Shown piece after piece: positions 6,651 to 15,650 of a DNA stretch of 37,433 nucleotides. The position numbers and the translations under genes are program-made. How positions within the stretch are numbered: the stretch's first letter is position 1; each line of letters starts with the position of its first letter. The stretch is from Pseudomonas sp. PD9R (GTDB lineage Bacteria > Pseudomonadota > Gammaproteobacteria > Pseudomonadales > Pseudomonadaceae). The notes below the pieces were generated by a model. The model did no database searches. It worked only from the letters and a program-made list of their open reading frames with translations, and was not told the DNA's origin. Location: contig NZ_JAHTMR010000030.1 of NCBI RefSeq assembly GCF_019200975.1, positions 1 to 37,433 of the forward strand, written 5' to 3'.

Positions 6651-7892
6651 TCACTCTCCCTGGCGGGCCGGTGCGTCCAGTTCGAAAGCTGTGTGCAGGG
6701 CGCGCACAGCCAGCTCCAGGTACTTCTCTTCGATCACTACGGAGACTTTGATTTCCGAAGTCGAGATCATCTGGATGTTGATGCTTTCCTTGGCCAGGGA
6801 TTCGAACATGCGGCTGGCTACGCCTGCGTGAGAGCGCATGCCAACGCCGACGATCGATACCTTGGCGATCTTGATGTCGCCAACCACTTCACGGGCACCG
6901 ATCTCACGAGCAGTGTTTTCCAGCACGGTTTGCGCTGCCTGGAAGTCGTTGCGGTGCACGGTAAAAGTGAAGTCGGTGGTGTTATCGTGCGCAACGTTCT
7001 GCACGATCATGTCGACTTCGATGTTCGCGGCGCTGATCGGGCCAAGAATCTTGAACGCAACGCCCGGGGTGTCTGGCACGCCACGGATGGTCAGCTTGGC
7101 TTCATCGCGGTTGAAAGCGATGCCGGAAATGATCGGCTGTTCCATGGTTTCCTCTTCATCAATAGTAATGAGGGTACCCGGACCCTCCTTGAAGCTGTGC
7201 AGTACGCGCAGCGGAACGTTGTACTTGCCGGCGAATTCCACCGCACGGATCTGCAACACCTTGGAACCGAGGCTGGCCATTTCCAGCATCTCTTCGAAGG
7301 TAATCTTGTCCAGGCGCTGAGCCACGGACACGACGCGCGGGTCAGTGGTGTAGACGCCGTCGACATCGGTGTAGATCTGGCACTCGTCAGCCTTCAAGGC
7401 TGCCGCCAGCGCCACGCCGGTGGTGTCGGAACCGCCACGGCCGAGAGTGGTGATGTTGCCGTGCTCGTCGACACCCTGGAAACCAGCGACAACCACCACA
7501 CGACCAGCCTTCAGATCACCGCGAATCTTCTGGTCATCAATCTGCAAGATACGCGCTTTATTGTGCGCGCTATCCGTCAGAATCCGTACCTGATTGCCGG
7601 TGTAGGACACCGCTGGCACTCCGCGCTTCATCAACGCCATGGCCAACAGGGCAATCGTTACCTGCTCACCGGTGGAAACGATCACATCCAGTTCACGAGG
7701 AACGGGTTGGTCATCGCCACTGATTTGCTTGGCCAGATCGATCAGACGGTTGGTTTCGCCGCTCATTGCAGACAACACAACCACCAGGTCATCGCCGGCA
7801 TCGCGGAATTTCTTAACCTTGTCGGCGACCTGCTCGATTCTCTCGACAGTGCCGACCGAGGTGCCTCCAAATTTCTGTACGATCAAAGCCAT
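6651..7892 (-). CDS. lysC: Aspartate kinase
   Basis: 413 residues. It phosphorylates L-aspartate, the first step to lysine, threonine, methionine and diaminopimelate. The kinase domain begins MALIVQKFGGTSVG (KFGGTSV signature). It contains STGEQ, GRGGSDTTGVALAAAL and the YTDVDGVYTTDPR substrate-binding segment. Two C-terminal ACT domains (about residues 265-410; VPDTPGVAFKILG, VGVGMRSHAGVASRMFE) mediate feedback inhibition by lysine and/or threonine. The start at 7892 is the conserved MALIVQK; the longer in-frame ATGs upstream are not conserved. Members of this family can also express the ACT half from an internal start, which cannot be decided here. Confidence 0.97.
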   Translation of the reverse strand: MALIVQKFGGTSVGTVERIEQVADKVKKFRDAGDDLVVVLSAMSGETNRLIDLAKQISGDDQPVPRELDVIVSTGEQVTIALLAMALMKRGVPAVSYTGNQVRILTDSAHNKARILQIDDQKIRGDLKAGRVVVVAGFQGVDEHGNITTLGRGGSDTTGVALAAALKADECQIYTDVDGVYTTDPRVVSVAQRLDKITFEEMLEMASLGSKVLQIRAVEFAGKYNVPLRVLHSFKEGPGTLITIDEEETMEQPIISGIAFNRDEAKLTIRGVPDTPGVAFKILGPISAANIEVDMIVQNVAHDNTTDFTFTVHRNDFQAAQTVLENTAREIGAREVVGDIKIAKVSIVGVGMRSHAGVASRMFESLAKESINIQMISTSEIKVSVVIEEKYLELAVRALHTAFELDAPARQGE

Positions 7893-7983
7893 TTCAAAGC
7901 CGCCTCTGCCCATGAAGGGCGCCCAAATAATCACTCAAACAGCGTTCCGGCCCACCACTAGACTGCGAGCCGGAAGCACTGCC

Positions 7984-10608
7984 TTATAAACCCTGCTCTA
8001 CAAATGGAACGGTCAGCGCCAGTGCTGCATCCAGTGCGCCAGCGTCGGTACCGCCGCCTTGCGCCATGTCTGGACGACCACCGCCCTTCCCGCCCACTGC
8101 CGCAGCGGCTTGCTTCATCAAATCACCGGCTTTGAGTTGGCCAGTCAGGTCTTTGGTTACGCCTGCAACCAGAACGACCTTTTCCTCATGGACACTGCCG
8201 AGCAGGATCACTGCGCGGCCGAGTTTGTTTTTCAGTTGATCGACCAGCGCCAACAGCGCTTTGCCGTCCTGACCGTCCAGACGCACGGCCAGCACTTTCA
8301 CGCCTTTGACGTCCTGGGCTTGCGCCGACAGATCGTCGCCCGCCGCACTGGCTGCCTTGGCCTGCAACTGCTCGAGTTGCTTCTCCAGCAGACGGTTGCG
8401 CTCCAGCACAGCCGACAGCTTGTCGATCAGGTTGTCGCGGCTGCCCTTGACCAGGTTGGCCGCTTCCTTGAGTTGTTCTTCTGCCGCGTTCAAGTAGGCC
8501 AGCGCCGCAGCACCGGTGACTGCCTCGATACGACGCACACCCGAAGCCACACCGCCTTCGCTGATGATTTTCAACAGGCCGATGTCGCCGGTGCGGTTGG
8601 CGTGGATACCGCCGCACAGCTCGACGGAGAAATCGCCGCCCATGCTCAGCACTCGCACGTTGTCGCCGTACTTCTCGCCGAACAGCGCCATGGCGCCTTT
8701 CTGTTTGGCGGTTTCGATATCCGTTTCTTCGGTTTCAACGGCGGAGTTCTTGCGAATCTCGGCGTTGACGATTTCTTCCAGTTGCTTCAACTGCTCAGGC
8801 TTGATCGCTTCGAAGTGACTGAAGTCAAAGCGTAGGCGCTGACTGTCGACCAACGATCCTTTCTGCTGAACGTGATCGCCCAGCACCTGACGCAACGCGG
8901 CGTGCAGCAAGTGAGTCGCCGAGTGGTTAAGCGAGGTGGCATGACGCACGTCAGCCTCGACGTGAGTTTCCACCGGTGCGCCGATCATCAGGCTGCCCGA
9001 AGCCAGCACGCCGTGGTGCAGGAACGCGCCGCCGGTCTTGGTGGTGTCACGTACATCGAAACGCGAAGTACCGGCTTGCAGATAACCGCAGTCACCGATC
9101 TGACCACCGGATTCAGCATAGAAAGGCGTCTGGTTCAGAACGACCACGCCCTCTTCGCCTTCACTCAATACGTCTACCGATTGGCCGTCCTTATACAGGG
9201 CAACAACTTTCGCCGAACCGCTGGTGGCGTGGTAACCGGTGAACTCGGTGGCTACATCAACCTTGACCAGGCTGTTGTAGTCCATGCCGAAAGAGCTGGC
9301 CGAACGGGCACGAACGCGCTGGGCTTCCATTTCGCGCTCGAAGCCTTCTTCGTCGATGGTCAGACTGCGCTCGCGAGCGATGTCGCCAGTCAGGTCCATC
9401 GGGAAACCGTAGGTGTCGTAGAGTTTGAACACTACATCGCCCGGCACCACGTCACCTTTGAGCTCGGCCAAATCCTGCTCGAGAATTTTCAGGCCCTGTT
9501 CCAGGGTTTTGGCGAACTGCTCTTCTTCAGCTTTCAGCACGCGCTCGATGTGAGCCTGCTGGGACTTCAACTCAGGGAACGCTTCGCCCATCTCGGCGAC
9601 GAGGGCCGCAACGATCTGGTAGAAGAAGCTGCCCTTGGCGCCCAACTTGTTGCCATGACGGCAAGCGCGGCGAATGATCCGGCGCAGGACGTAGCCGCGA
9701 CCTTCATTGGACGGCAGCACGCCGTCTGCAATCAGGAAACCGCAGGAACGAATGTGGTCAGCCACGACTTTCAGGGAGGCCTGAGCGTCGTTGGTGCAAC
9801 CGATGGCCTTGGCCGATGCGCTCAGCAAGCTCTGGAAAAGGTCGATTTCATAGTTCGAGTGAACGTGCTGCAGCACGGCACTGATCCGCTCCAGGCCCAT
9901 GCCGGTGTCTACCGAAGGCGCTGGCAGCGGGTGCAACACGCCATCGGCGGTGCGGTTGAACTGCATGAACACGTTGTTCCAGATTTCGATGTAACGGTCA
10001 CCGTCTTCTTCCGGCGAGCCCGGTGGGCCGCCCCAGATGTCAGCGCCGTGATCGTAGAAAATCTCGGTGCAAGGACCGCACGGGCCGGTATCGCCCATGG
10101 TCCAGAAGTTGTCGGAAGCGTACGGCGCGCCTTTGTTGTCGCCGATGCGAACCATGCGCTCGGCGGGAACGCCGATTTCCTTGGTCCAGATGTCGTACGC
10201 TTCGTCATCGCTGGCGTAAACAGTGACCCAGAGCTTTTCCTTCGGCAGGTTCAGCCATTTGTCGGAAGTCAGGAAGTTCCAGGCGTAGGTGATAGCGTCA
10301 CGCTTGAAGTAATCACCGAAGCTGAAGTTACCCAGCATTTCGAAGAATGTGTGGTGACGAGCGGTATAACCGACATTTTCCAGGTCGTTGTGCTTGCCGC
10401 CTGCGCGCACGCATTTCTGGCTGCTGACCGCGCGGGTGTACGCGCGTTTTTCCTGGCCCAGGAAGCAGTCCTTGAACTGGTTCATCCCCGCGTTGGTGAA
10501 CAGCAGGGTTGGGTCGTTGCCCGGAATCAAAGAGCTGGAGGCTACACGGGTGTGGCCTTGCTCTTCGAAGAAGCGAAGGAAGGCTTCACGGATTTCTGCG
10601 CTTTTCAT
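7984..10608 (-). CDS. alaS: Alanyl-tRNA synthetase
   Basis: 874 residues, the usual full length. It charges tRNA-Ala and edits Ser/Gly mischarging. The class II catalytic domain is N-terminal (RFFEEQGHTRVASSSLIPGNDPTLLFTNAGMNQFKD). The editing domain has the zinc motif HSATHLLH with CGGIH (ELCGGIHANRTGDIG). A coiled-coil/C-Ala tail ends in a DHHA1-like GGRPDMAQGGG. The start MKSAEIR was chosen over longer in-frame starts because it is conserved and preceded by GGAAG. The promoter -10 TATAAT (10683-10688) sits inside an inverted repeat GGGCCG/CGGCCC, a possible autoregulatory site. lysC follows after 91 bp without a clear terminator. Confidence 0.98.
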   Translation of the reverse strand: MKSAEIREAFLRFFEEQGHTRVASSSLIPGNDPTLLFTNAGMNQFKDCFLGQEKRAYTRAVSSQKCVRAGGKHNDLENVGYTARHHTFFEMLGNFSFGDYFKRDAITYAWNFLTSDKWLNLPKEKLWVTVYASDDEAYDIWTKEIGVPAERMVRIGDNKGAPYASDNFWTMGDTGPCGPCTEIFYDHGADIWGGPPGSPEEDGDRYIEIWNNVFMQFNRTADGVLHPLPAPSVDTGMGLERISAVLQHVHSNYEIDLFQSLLSASAKAIGCTNDAQASLKVVADHIRSCGFLIADGVLPSNEGRGYVLRRIIRRACRHGNKLGAKGSFFYQIVAALVAEMGEAFPELKSQQAHIERVLKAEEEQFAKTLEQGLKILEQDLAELKGDVVPGDVVFKLYDTYGFPMDLTGDIARERSLTIDEEGFEREMEAQRVRARSASSFGMDYNSLVKVDVATEFTGYHATSGSAKVVALYKDGQSVDVLSEGEEGVVVLNQTPFYAESGGQIGDCGYLQAGTSRFDVRDTTKTGGAFLHHGVLASGSLMIGAPVETHVEADVRHATSLNHSATHLLHAALRQVLGDHVQQKGSLVDSQRLRFDFSHFEAIKPEQLKQLEEIVNAEIRKNSAVETEETDIETAKQKGAMALFGEKYGDNVRVLSMGGDFSVELCGGIHANRTGDIGLLKIISEGGVASGVRRIEAVTGAAALAYLNAAEEQLKEAANLVKGSRDNLIDKLSAVLERNRLLEKQLEQLQAKAASAAGDDLSAQAQDVKGVKVLAVRLDGQDGKALLALVDQLKNKLGRAVILLGSVHEEKVVLVAGVTKDLTGQLKAGDLMKQAAAAVGGKGGGRPDMAQGGGTDAGALDAALALTVPFVEQGL

Positions 10609-10675
10609 TAGGTTCTTCCACGGAGGCTGCGGCCAAAGGCCTGTTCGAAACGTCAACAGACGAAGCGACGGCAAA

Positions 10676-10695
10676 GGGCCGCATTATATCGGCCC
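10676..10695 (-). promoter_or_regulatory. alaS promoter -10 inside an inverted repeat
   Basis: TATAAT on the minus strand (10688-10683) is flanked symmetrically by GGGCCG (10676-10681) and CGGCCC (10690-10695). E. coli AlaRS is known to repress its own gene by binding a palindrome around its start. Whether this palindrome acts the same way is inference. Confidence 0.45.
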
Positions 10696-10754
10696 TGCGC
10701 GCGGGGTACAGCGTGTTTATACGATAGAAACGGTCAATTGGGCCGCTAACGCTA

Positions 10755-11759
10755 TCACTTGCGAGAAAAGTCGACGAATGTCGCGACGACCTGCTCGATT
10801 TGCCCACGGCTCACGTCCATGTGCGTGACCATGCGCAGACGCGCGGCGGCACTGAGTTTGATCCCGCGCTCAGCGGCGAACGCTTTGATCGCCTCGGCCT
10901 TGTCACCCATGGTCACGTAAACCATGTTGGTCTGCACCGGCTCGACCTCATAACCCGCCGCACGCAGGCCTTCGGCCAGCAATTGTGCATTGGCATGGTC
11001 ATCGGCCAGACGCTGCACGTTGTGCTCCAGCGCATACAGACCTGCCGCCGCCAGAATCCCGGCCTGGCGCATGCCGCCGCCGACCATCTTGCGCAGACGG
11101 CGCGCCTTGCCAATCAATTCCACCGAGCCGCACAGCACCGAACCGACCGGCGCGCCCAAGCCTTTGGACAGGCAAACCGAAACCGAATCGAAATGTTGAG
11201 TGATTTCCCGGGCATCAACCCCGAGCTTGATCGCTGCGTTGTACAACCGCGCGCCGTCAAGATGCAGTTGCAGGCCATGTTCGCGGGTAAAGCTTCGGAC
11301 CTTGGCCAGGTATTCCAAAGGCAGGACCTTGCCCTGCATGGTGTTTTCCAGCGCCAGCAAGCGCGTACGGGCGAAGTGGAAGTCGTCCGGCTTGATCGCA
11401 GCGGAAACCTGCACCAGGTCCAGCGAACCATCGGCCTGCACTTCCAGCGGCTGCGGCTGGATCGAGCCGAGCACTGCCGCACCACCACCTTCGTACTTAT
11501 AGGTGTGCGCTTGCTGACCGACGATGTATTCGTCGCCGCGCTCGCAATGCGCCATCAAACCTAGCAAATTGCTCATGGTGCCGGTTGGGACAAACAGTGC
11601 AGCAGCGAAACCAAGCCGCTTGGCCAGTTCCGCCTCCAGACGATTGACCGTCGGATCTTCGCCATAAACATCGTCACCGGTGGCCGCAGCAGTCATCGCG
11701 TCGAGCATACCGGCTGTGGGTTGGGTGACTGTGTCGCTGCGAAGATCGATAACGCTCAT
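10755..11759 (-). CDS. ltaE: Low-specificity L-threonine aldolase
   Basis: 334 residues, PLP-dependent fold type I enzyme. It cleaves L-threonine/L-allo-threonine to glycine and acetaldehyde, also acting on beta-hydroxy amino acids. The N-terminal LRSDTVTQPTAGM is the family hallmark; PTGTMSNLL binds the cofactor phosphate; HLDGARLYNA holds the PLP-ring Asp; K199 in SVCLSKGLGAPVGS is the Schiff-base lysine. The gene sits between the AST operon and alaS in the same orientation as in P. aeruginosa, but is monocistronic here. Upstream 11760-11956 shows nothing recognisable besides its presumed promoter. Confidence 0.95.
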   Translation of the reverse strand: MSVIDLRSDTVTQPTAGMLDAMTAAATGDDVYGEDPTVNRLEAELAKRLGFAAALFVPTGTMSNLLGLMAHCERGDEYIVGQQAHTYKYEGGGAAVLGSIQPQPLEVQADGSLDLVQVSAAIKPDDFHFARTRLLALENTMQGKVLPLEYLAKVRSFTREHGLQLHLDGARLYNAAIKLGVDAREITQHFDSVSVCLSKGLGAPVGSVLCGSVELIGKARRLRKMVGGGMRQAGILAAAGLYALEHNVQRLADDHANAQLLAEGLRAAGYEVEPVQTNMVYVTMGDKAEAIKAFAAERGIKLSAAARLRMVTHMDVSRGQIEQVVATFVDFSRK

Positions 11760-11956
11760 GAATCTGGCCTCGGTAAACAGGGGAAATCCCTTTCAGAAAG
11801 AATTACTGCGGCCATGCCGACGAATAATCAACCCTTGAGTAAGGAAAAGACGGGTTAATCCAACAAAAAACTCGATGACAATCATCTGAAAGCATCAATG
11901 CGCAGGTAAGAAATATGTGTTAAAAACGCTGCGCCGCCAAACAATCTGGTGGCAAA

Positions 11957-12122
11957 ACGTTCTCAGGGCGGGGTGCAACTCCCCACCGGCGGTAATTGCG
12001 CGCAATGCGCATAGCCCGCGAGCGCTTGGTGACAGCACCGCTTCGGCGGTAACTGGCAGCAAGGTCAGCAGACCCGGTGTGATTCCGGGGCCGACGGTCA
12101 TAGTCCGGATGAAGAGAGAACG
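11957..12122 (+). promoter_or_regulatory. FMN riboswitch (RFN element)
   Basis: Closely follows the RFN consensus: TTCTCAGGGCGGGGTG, then CCCACCGGCGGTAA, GCCCGCGAGCGCTTGG, GACCCGGTGTGATTCCGGGG, CCGACGGTCATAGTCCGGAT and GAAGAGAGAACG. The closing helix CGTTCTC (11958-11964) pairs with GAGAACG (12116-12122). It binds FMN and should lower expression of the lumazine synthase gene at 12229 when flavin is plentiful. Confidence 0.97.
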
Positions 12123-12198
12123 GGATTAGCGCCAAAGGGCCGTCCGCAGGCATTCGTGCGAGCGAGCGTACCCTTAAATCCCATTCGATTCATAACGC

Positions 12199-12221
12199 CC
12201 TGTTTTTCACACAAACAGGAG
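12199..12221 (+). promoter_or_regulatory. Ribosome-site-sequestering hairpin, candidate expression platform
   Basis: CCTGTTT (12199-12205) pairs with AAACAGG (12213-12219), burying part of the AGGAG ribosome site of the gene at 12229. No U-tract follows, so the FMN switch probably works at translation rather than termination. Confidence 0.55.
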
Positions 12222-12228
12222 TCAGAAC

Positions 12229-12738
12229 ATGCAACCCACCGCAATCGACAGCAAAAGCAAAAACCACCAGGGCGAGCGCGTTGCGTTCATCCAGGCCTGC
12301 TGGCACAAAGACATTGTTGATCAGAGCCGTAAAGGCTTCGTCGCCGAAATGATTGCCCAGGGTTATCAAGAGTCTGACATCGACTTCTTCGAAGTCGGCG
12401 GTGCCTTTGAAATGCCCTTGCACGCCAAGTTGCTAGCCAAGACCGGTCGTTATGCCGGCATCGTCGCGGCAGCCCTCGTGGTGGACGGCGGGATCTACCG
12501 TCACGAATTCGTCGCCCAGTCGGTGGTTAGCGGCCTGATGCAGGTTCAATTGGAAACCGAAGTGCCAGTGTTCTCGGTGTCTCTGACCCCGCACCACTTC
12601 CATGCCGGCGAAGAGCACCACAAATTCTTCTTCGAGCATTTCCTGCATAAAGGCCAGGAAGCGGCGAAGACTTGTGCGGATACGCTGCACAAGATGCGGG
12701 CGCTGCGTCGTAGTGAGCCGCGCGCGCTAGCTGTCTGA
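12229..12738 (+). CDS. ribH: 6,7-dimethyl-8-ribityllumazine synthase, type II (RibH2-like)
   Basis: 169 residues. It condenses 5-amino-6-ribitylaminouracil with dihydroxybutanone phosphate, the penultimate step of riboflavin synthesis. The sequence follows the decameric type II enzymes of Brucella/Rhizobia (VAFIQACWHKDIVDQSRKGF, FFEVGGAFEMPLHAKLLAKTGRYAGIV, VDGGIYRHEFVAQSVVSGLMQVQLETEVPVFSVSLTPHHFH) rather than the 60-mer type. The His in YRHEFV is the likely catalytic residue. It stands alone, away from other rib genes, under its own FMN riboswitch. It is therefore probably a second, flavin-repressed lumazine synthase supplementing the housekeeping ribH, which I infer lies elsewhere. It converges on astE across a REP palindrome. 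Confidence 0.93.
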   Translation: MQPTAIDSKSKNHQGERVAFIQACWHKDIVDQSRKGFVAEMIAQGYQESDIDFFEVGGAFEMPLHAKLLAKTGRYAGIVAAALVVDGGIYRHEFVAQSVVSGLMQVQLETEVPVFSVSLTPHHFHAGEEHHKFFFEHFLHKGQEAAKTCADTLHKMRALRRSEPRALAV

Positions 12739-12751
12739 CACAGACTTGAAC

Positions 12752-12840
12752 CTGTAGGAGCTGTCGAGTGAAACGAGGCTGCGATCTTTTGATCTCGATC
12801 TTAAAAATCAAAAGATCGCAGCCTTCGGCAGCTCCTACAG
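12752..12840. repeat. REP palindrome pair (family A)
   Basis: Two inverted copies of a REP unit (CTGTAGGAGCTGTCGAGTG...GGCTGCGATCTTTTGATC and its reverse) facing each other, forming a large hairpin between convergent ribH and astE. The same family recurs at 27117, 31952 and 34244. Confidence 0.9.
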
Positions 12841-12866
12841 AGTTTTACTTCAGCCCAAAATAGTGG

Positions 12867-13877
12867 TCAGGCCAGGTTTTCGTCGGTGGTCGGTACGATC
12901 AGGATGCCGGCGCGCAGGCCGTTCTTCACCTTGGGGTTCGGGAAAATGATCCGGGCGCCCACTTCCTCGATGATCCAGCGGGTATTGGCGATGTCTTCCG
13001 CCAGCAAATAACCCACATCAAGCTCTGAAAAATTTTCGATGTCCGCCGGCAGGTTCAGGCGGAAGCTATCGCTGTGCTTGATGATTTCCCGCGCCACGCT
13101 GAACAACTGCAAACCGTCCAGCGCCTCTTCCGTCAGTTCCGGCTCAGTGCCTTCGATGATCTGCTTCAGGCGAGTTTCCAACCGCGAGACGTTAACCCCG
13201 TCGTTCTGCCCAAACGGCCGCGCCTTGCCCAGTTCGAGGGTGAAAGCCTCGGCACCGAGCTTGTCGTAGGTGTAGGAACTGAAAACGATGGAAGGTTTAT
13301 TCTGCAACAGCACCGCTTCCATGCCCGCAGCCCGCAGACGAGCCAGTTCCTGGCGTGAGTGCTGGCGACCGTCCTTCCACGGATACAACGCAAACTGCTC
13401 GATTTTCGAGCCGCGAATGGCCGTGTGCAGGTCGTAGTGCAGACGATCACGGTCCGGCAGGCTGAAAAAGCTCGCCGCCAAGCGCTCCAACTCACAAGCG
13501 CGCAGGGCTTCGGAACCGCTGGTTTGTTCGTGACGACCATTGAACAGCCGATTGACGTCCTGCTCGACGAAACGCTCGCCCTTGCGAATCGCTTCGGGGT
13601 TGCCGAACAGGAACAGAATACGTGCGCGCGGTTTCAGATCGCCGCGGGCGATGTCATGCAACAGGCGATCGAGCAACTCGATCGGCGCTGTTTCGTTGCC
13701 ATGGATACCGGCCGATAGCAGCAGGTCCAGGCCATTGTCGCGAGCTTCAGGTGGCCGGACTTCCAGCGCACCTTCGCTCAACCAGCGCATCCGCACGCCT
13801 TCGACAGTCAGTTGAGTCTTCTCCGCCGGTTCGCGGCCGGCGAGGGTCAGTTCAAGCAGTTTGCCGAGGGCGAGCAT
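12867..13877 (-). CDS. astE: Succinylglutamate desuccinylase
   Basis: 336 residues. Last step of the arginine succinyltransferase pathway: N2-succinylglutamate to succinate plus glutamate. It is a zinc carboxypeptidase-like (M14, AstE/AspA) enzyme. Zn ligands are H59 and E62 in SAGIHGNETAPIEL and H151 in HYDLHTAIRGS; E215 in FTLELG is the likely catalytic base. Also called aruE. It is the last gene of the operon, 12 bp after the small gene at 13890. There is no strong terminator beyond it, only the REP hairpin. Confidence 0.97.
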   Translation of the reverse strand: MLALGKLLELTLAGREPAEKTQLTVEGVRMRWLSEGALEVRPPEARDNGLDLLLSAGIHGNETAPIELLDRLLHDIARGDLKPRARILFLFGNPEAIRKGERFVEQDVNRLFNGRHEQTSGSEALRACELERLAASFFSLPDRDRLHYDLHTAIRGSKIEQFALYPWKDGRQHSRQELARLRAAGMEAVLLQNKPSIVFSSYTYDKLGAEAFTLELGKARPFGQNDGVNVSRLETRLKQIIEGTEPELTEEALDGLQLFSVAREIIKHSDSFRLNLPADIENFSELDVGYLLAEDIANTRWIIEEVGARIIFPNPKVKNGLRAGILIVPTTDENLA

Positions 13878-13889
13878 AGAACGGTTTCC

Positions 13890-14177
13890 TTAGTGGTCGT
13901 GATTGCAATCCGGGCCGTGAACGTGGTCTTCGTCGCCGACTTCAGCCGGTTCCATTTCCAGTTGCAGACTTACCAGATTAGTCGCCAATGGGCGCAGCAG
14001 CAGATTGGCGTACTCAGCGTCGCCTTCTTCGACGTCCACGCCGATCAGCAATTGGCCGCGGCCATCGTGCTGGATCCACAGCTCTTTGCCTTGCCACATG
14101 ACCGCAACGCGGGTGCAGGAGGTTTCCAGTTGCGTGCCGTCGGTGTCTTCAAGGATCAGCTGCAGGGTATCGCTCAT
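13890..14177 (-). CDS. Small conserved AST-operon protein with His-rich tail
   Basis: 95 residues, function unknown. A gene of similar size occupies the same place between aruB and aruE in P. aeruginosa (PA0900), so it is a genuine operon member. The body is short and beta-rich in appearance (LQLILEDTDGTQLE, RVAVMWQGKELWIQ, GQLLIGVDVEEGDAEYANLLLRPL). The C-terminus is EDHVHGPDCNHDH, four His and one Cys within 11 residues, suggesting metal (Zn/Ni) binding. It might help metallate or stabilise the zinc enzyme AstE encoded next door, but that is speculation. Confidence 0.8.
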   Translation of the reverse strand: MSDTLQLILEDTDGTQLETSCTRVAVMWQGKELWIQHDGRGQLLIGVDVEEGDAEYANLLLRPLATNLVSLQLEMEPAEVGDEDHVHGPDCNHDH

Positions 14178-14238
14178 GTTTTTACGCTCTCATTTGAGAT
14201 GAAGCAGCGCGCTGTCGTGGCCGAGAGCGCGCCGTCGA

Positions 14239-15585
14239 TCAATTGATCTGGAATGGATAAACCGCGCCCAGTTTAAGGATTTGCGTCAGTTCATCCAGTG
14301 CCGTCCGGCACTCAAGCAGCAATTGCGGGTCCGCGAGATCGTTTTCGGTCATGCGGTCGCGGTAGTGCTTGTCGACCCATTCGGTCAATGTGCCGTACAA
14401 CGGCGCCGTCATGATAACGCCTTGATTGACCGCCGCCAGTTCGGTTTCGTTGAGTGCGACACGCAACCGCAGGCAAGCCGGGCCGCCCCCGTTCTGCATA
14501 CTTTGCTTGAGATCGAAGACTTTCACTTCACGGATCAGGCCGCCGGAGCTGGTCAAACCCTGCAGGTATTGCCAGACACGCTCGTTGCCACGGCATTCTT
14601 CCGGCACGATCAACAGCATGGAGCCGTCTGGACGCGTCAGCAGTTGGCTATTGAACAAGTAGGACCGAACCGCGTCTTCAACACTAACCGCAGAACGCGG
14701 TACGCAAACCGATTGAAATTTCCCACCGACTTTGGCGAGTTTGCTCTGCAATTCGGCAAGCATTTGCTCGGTCTCGAGGAATGCGTCCTCGTGATAGAAC
14801 AACACTTCGCCGTTACCCACCGCGATCACGTCGTTATGGAAAACGCCCTGATCGATCACCGACGGGTTCTGCTGCGCGTAGACCACGCCGTCATCACTCA
14901 AACCGTGCAGACGAGCAACAGCCTGGGACGCTTCGAGGGTCTGGCGTGCCGGGTACTTCTGCGGTGCCGGGTAGCGCGTGTCGAACGCACTGCGACCGAA
15001 GACAAAGAATTCGACGCCGGCTTCACCGTATTCACGGCAGAAGCGGGTGTGGTTGGCTGCGCCTTCGTCACCGAACTGCGCCACAGCGGGCAACGCGGCA
15101 TGGTGAGCAAAGTGTTTCTGATCGGCGAACATCGCCCCCAGCACGCGACTGGTGGTCGGGTGTTCGATGCTGCGGTGGTATTTGCAGTTGAGGTTGGCGG
15201 CGGTGAAATGCACGCGGCCGTCTGCAGTGTCGGCGCTCGGGCTAACAGTAGCGGCGTTGGCCACCCACATGCTCGATGCCGAGCAACTGGCGACCAGCAA
15301 CGGCATTGCTTCTTTGGCGGCGCGCTCGATGACTTGAGCGTCAGTGCCACCGAAACCCAGGCGACGCAGCGCGGCAACATCGGGGCGCTCTTGTGGTGCG
15401 AGAACGCCTTGCTGAAAGCCCATTTCCATCAGCGCTTTCATTTTTGCCAGGCCTTGCAACGCAGCTTCCTTCGGGTTCGAAGACTGCTGGCTGTTGCTCT
15501 GGGACGCGACGTTGCCGTAGGACAGGCCGCCGTAGTTATGGGTCGGCCCCACTAGACCGTCAAAATTGACTTCATAGGATTTCAT
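14239..15585 (-). CDS. astB: N-succinylarginine dihydrolase
   Basis: 448 residues. Hydrolyses N2-succinylarginine to succinylornithine, 2 NH3 and CO2, the nitrogen-releasing step of the AST pathway. The N-terminus MKSYEVNFDGLVGPTHNYGGLSYGN is the family signature. The guanidino-modifying catalytic triad corresponds to E174 (QFGDEGAANHT), H250 (DQGVFHNDV) and C371 (NGGGPACLRLRV). Also called aruB. It follows astD after 139 bp containing a REP pair, and is followed by the small gene after 61 bp. Confidence 0.98.
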   Translation of the reverse strand: MKSYEVNFDGLVGPTHNYGGLSYGNVASQSNSQQSSNPKEAALQGLAKMKALMEMGFQQGVLAPQERPDVAALRRLGFGGTDAQVIERAAKEAMPLLVASCSASSMWVANAATVSPSADTADGRVHFTAANLNCKYHRSIEHPTTSRVLGAMFADQKHFAHHAALPAVAQFGDEGAANHTRFCREYGEAGVEFFVFGRSAFDTRYPAPQKYPARQTLEASQAVARLHGLSDDGVVYAQQNPSVIDQGVFHNDVIAVGNGEVLFYHEDAFLETEQMLAELQSKLAKVGGKFQSVCVPRSAVSVEDAVRSYLFNSQLLTRPDGSMLLIVPEECRGNERVWQYLQGLTSSGGLIREVKVFDLKQSMQNGGGPACLRLRVALNETELAAVNQGVIMTAPLYGTLTEWVDKHYRDRMTENDLADPQLLLECRTALDELTQILKLGAVYPFQIN

Positions 15586-15650
15586 CAGCGAGGCTCCACG
15601 AGAATCTGTTGTTATAGGCTTCGGGTAACAATTCAGTGCGACCGCGTCGC

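Noticed and set aside
6639..7961. 440-codon open frame opposite lysC
   Set aside because: Antisense shadow; the lysC protein on the other strand is fully conserved.
8872..10611. 579-codon open frame on the plus strand opposite alaS
   Set aside because: Shadow of alaS in a GC-rich genome; no recognisable domains or ribosome site, and the minus-strand protein is unambiguous.
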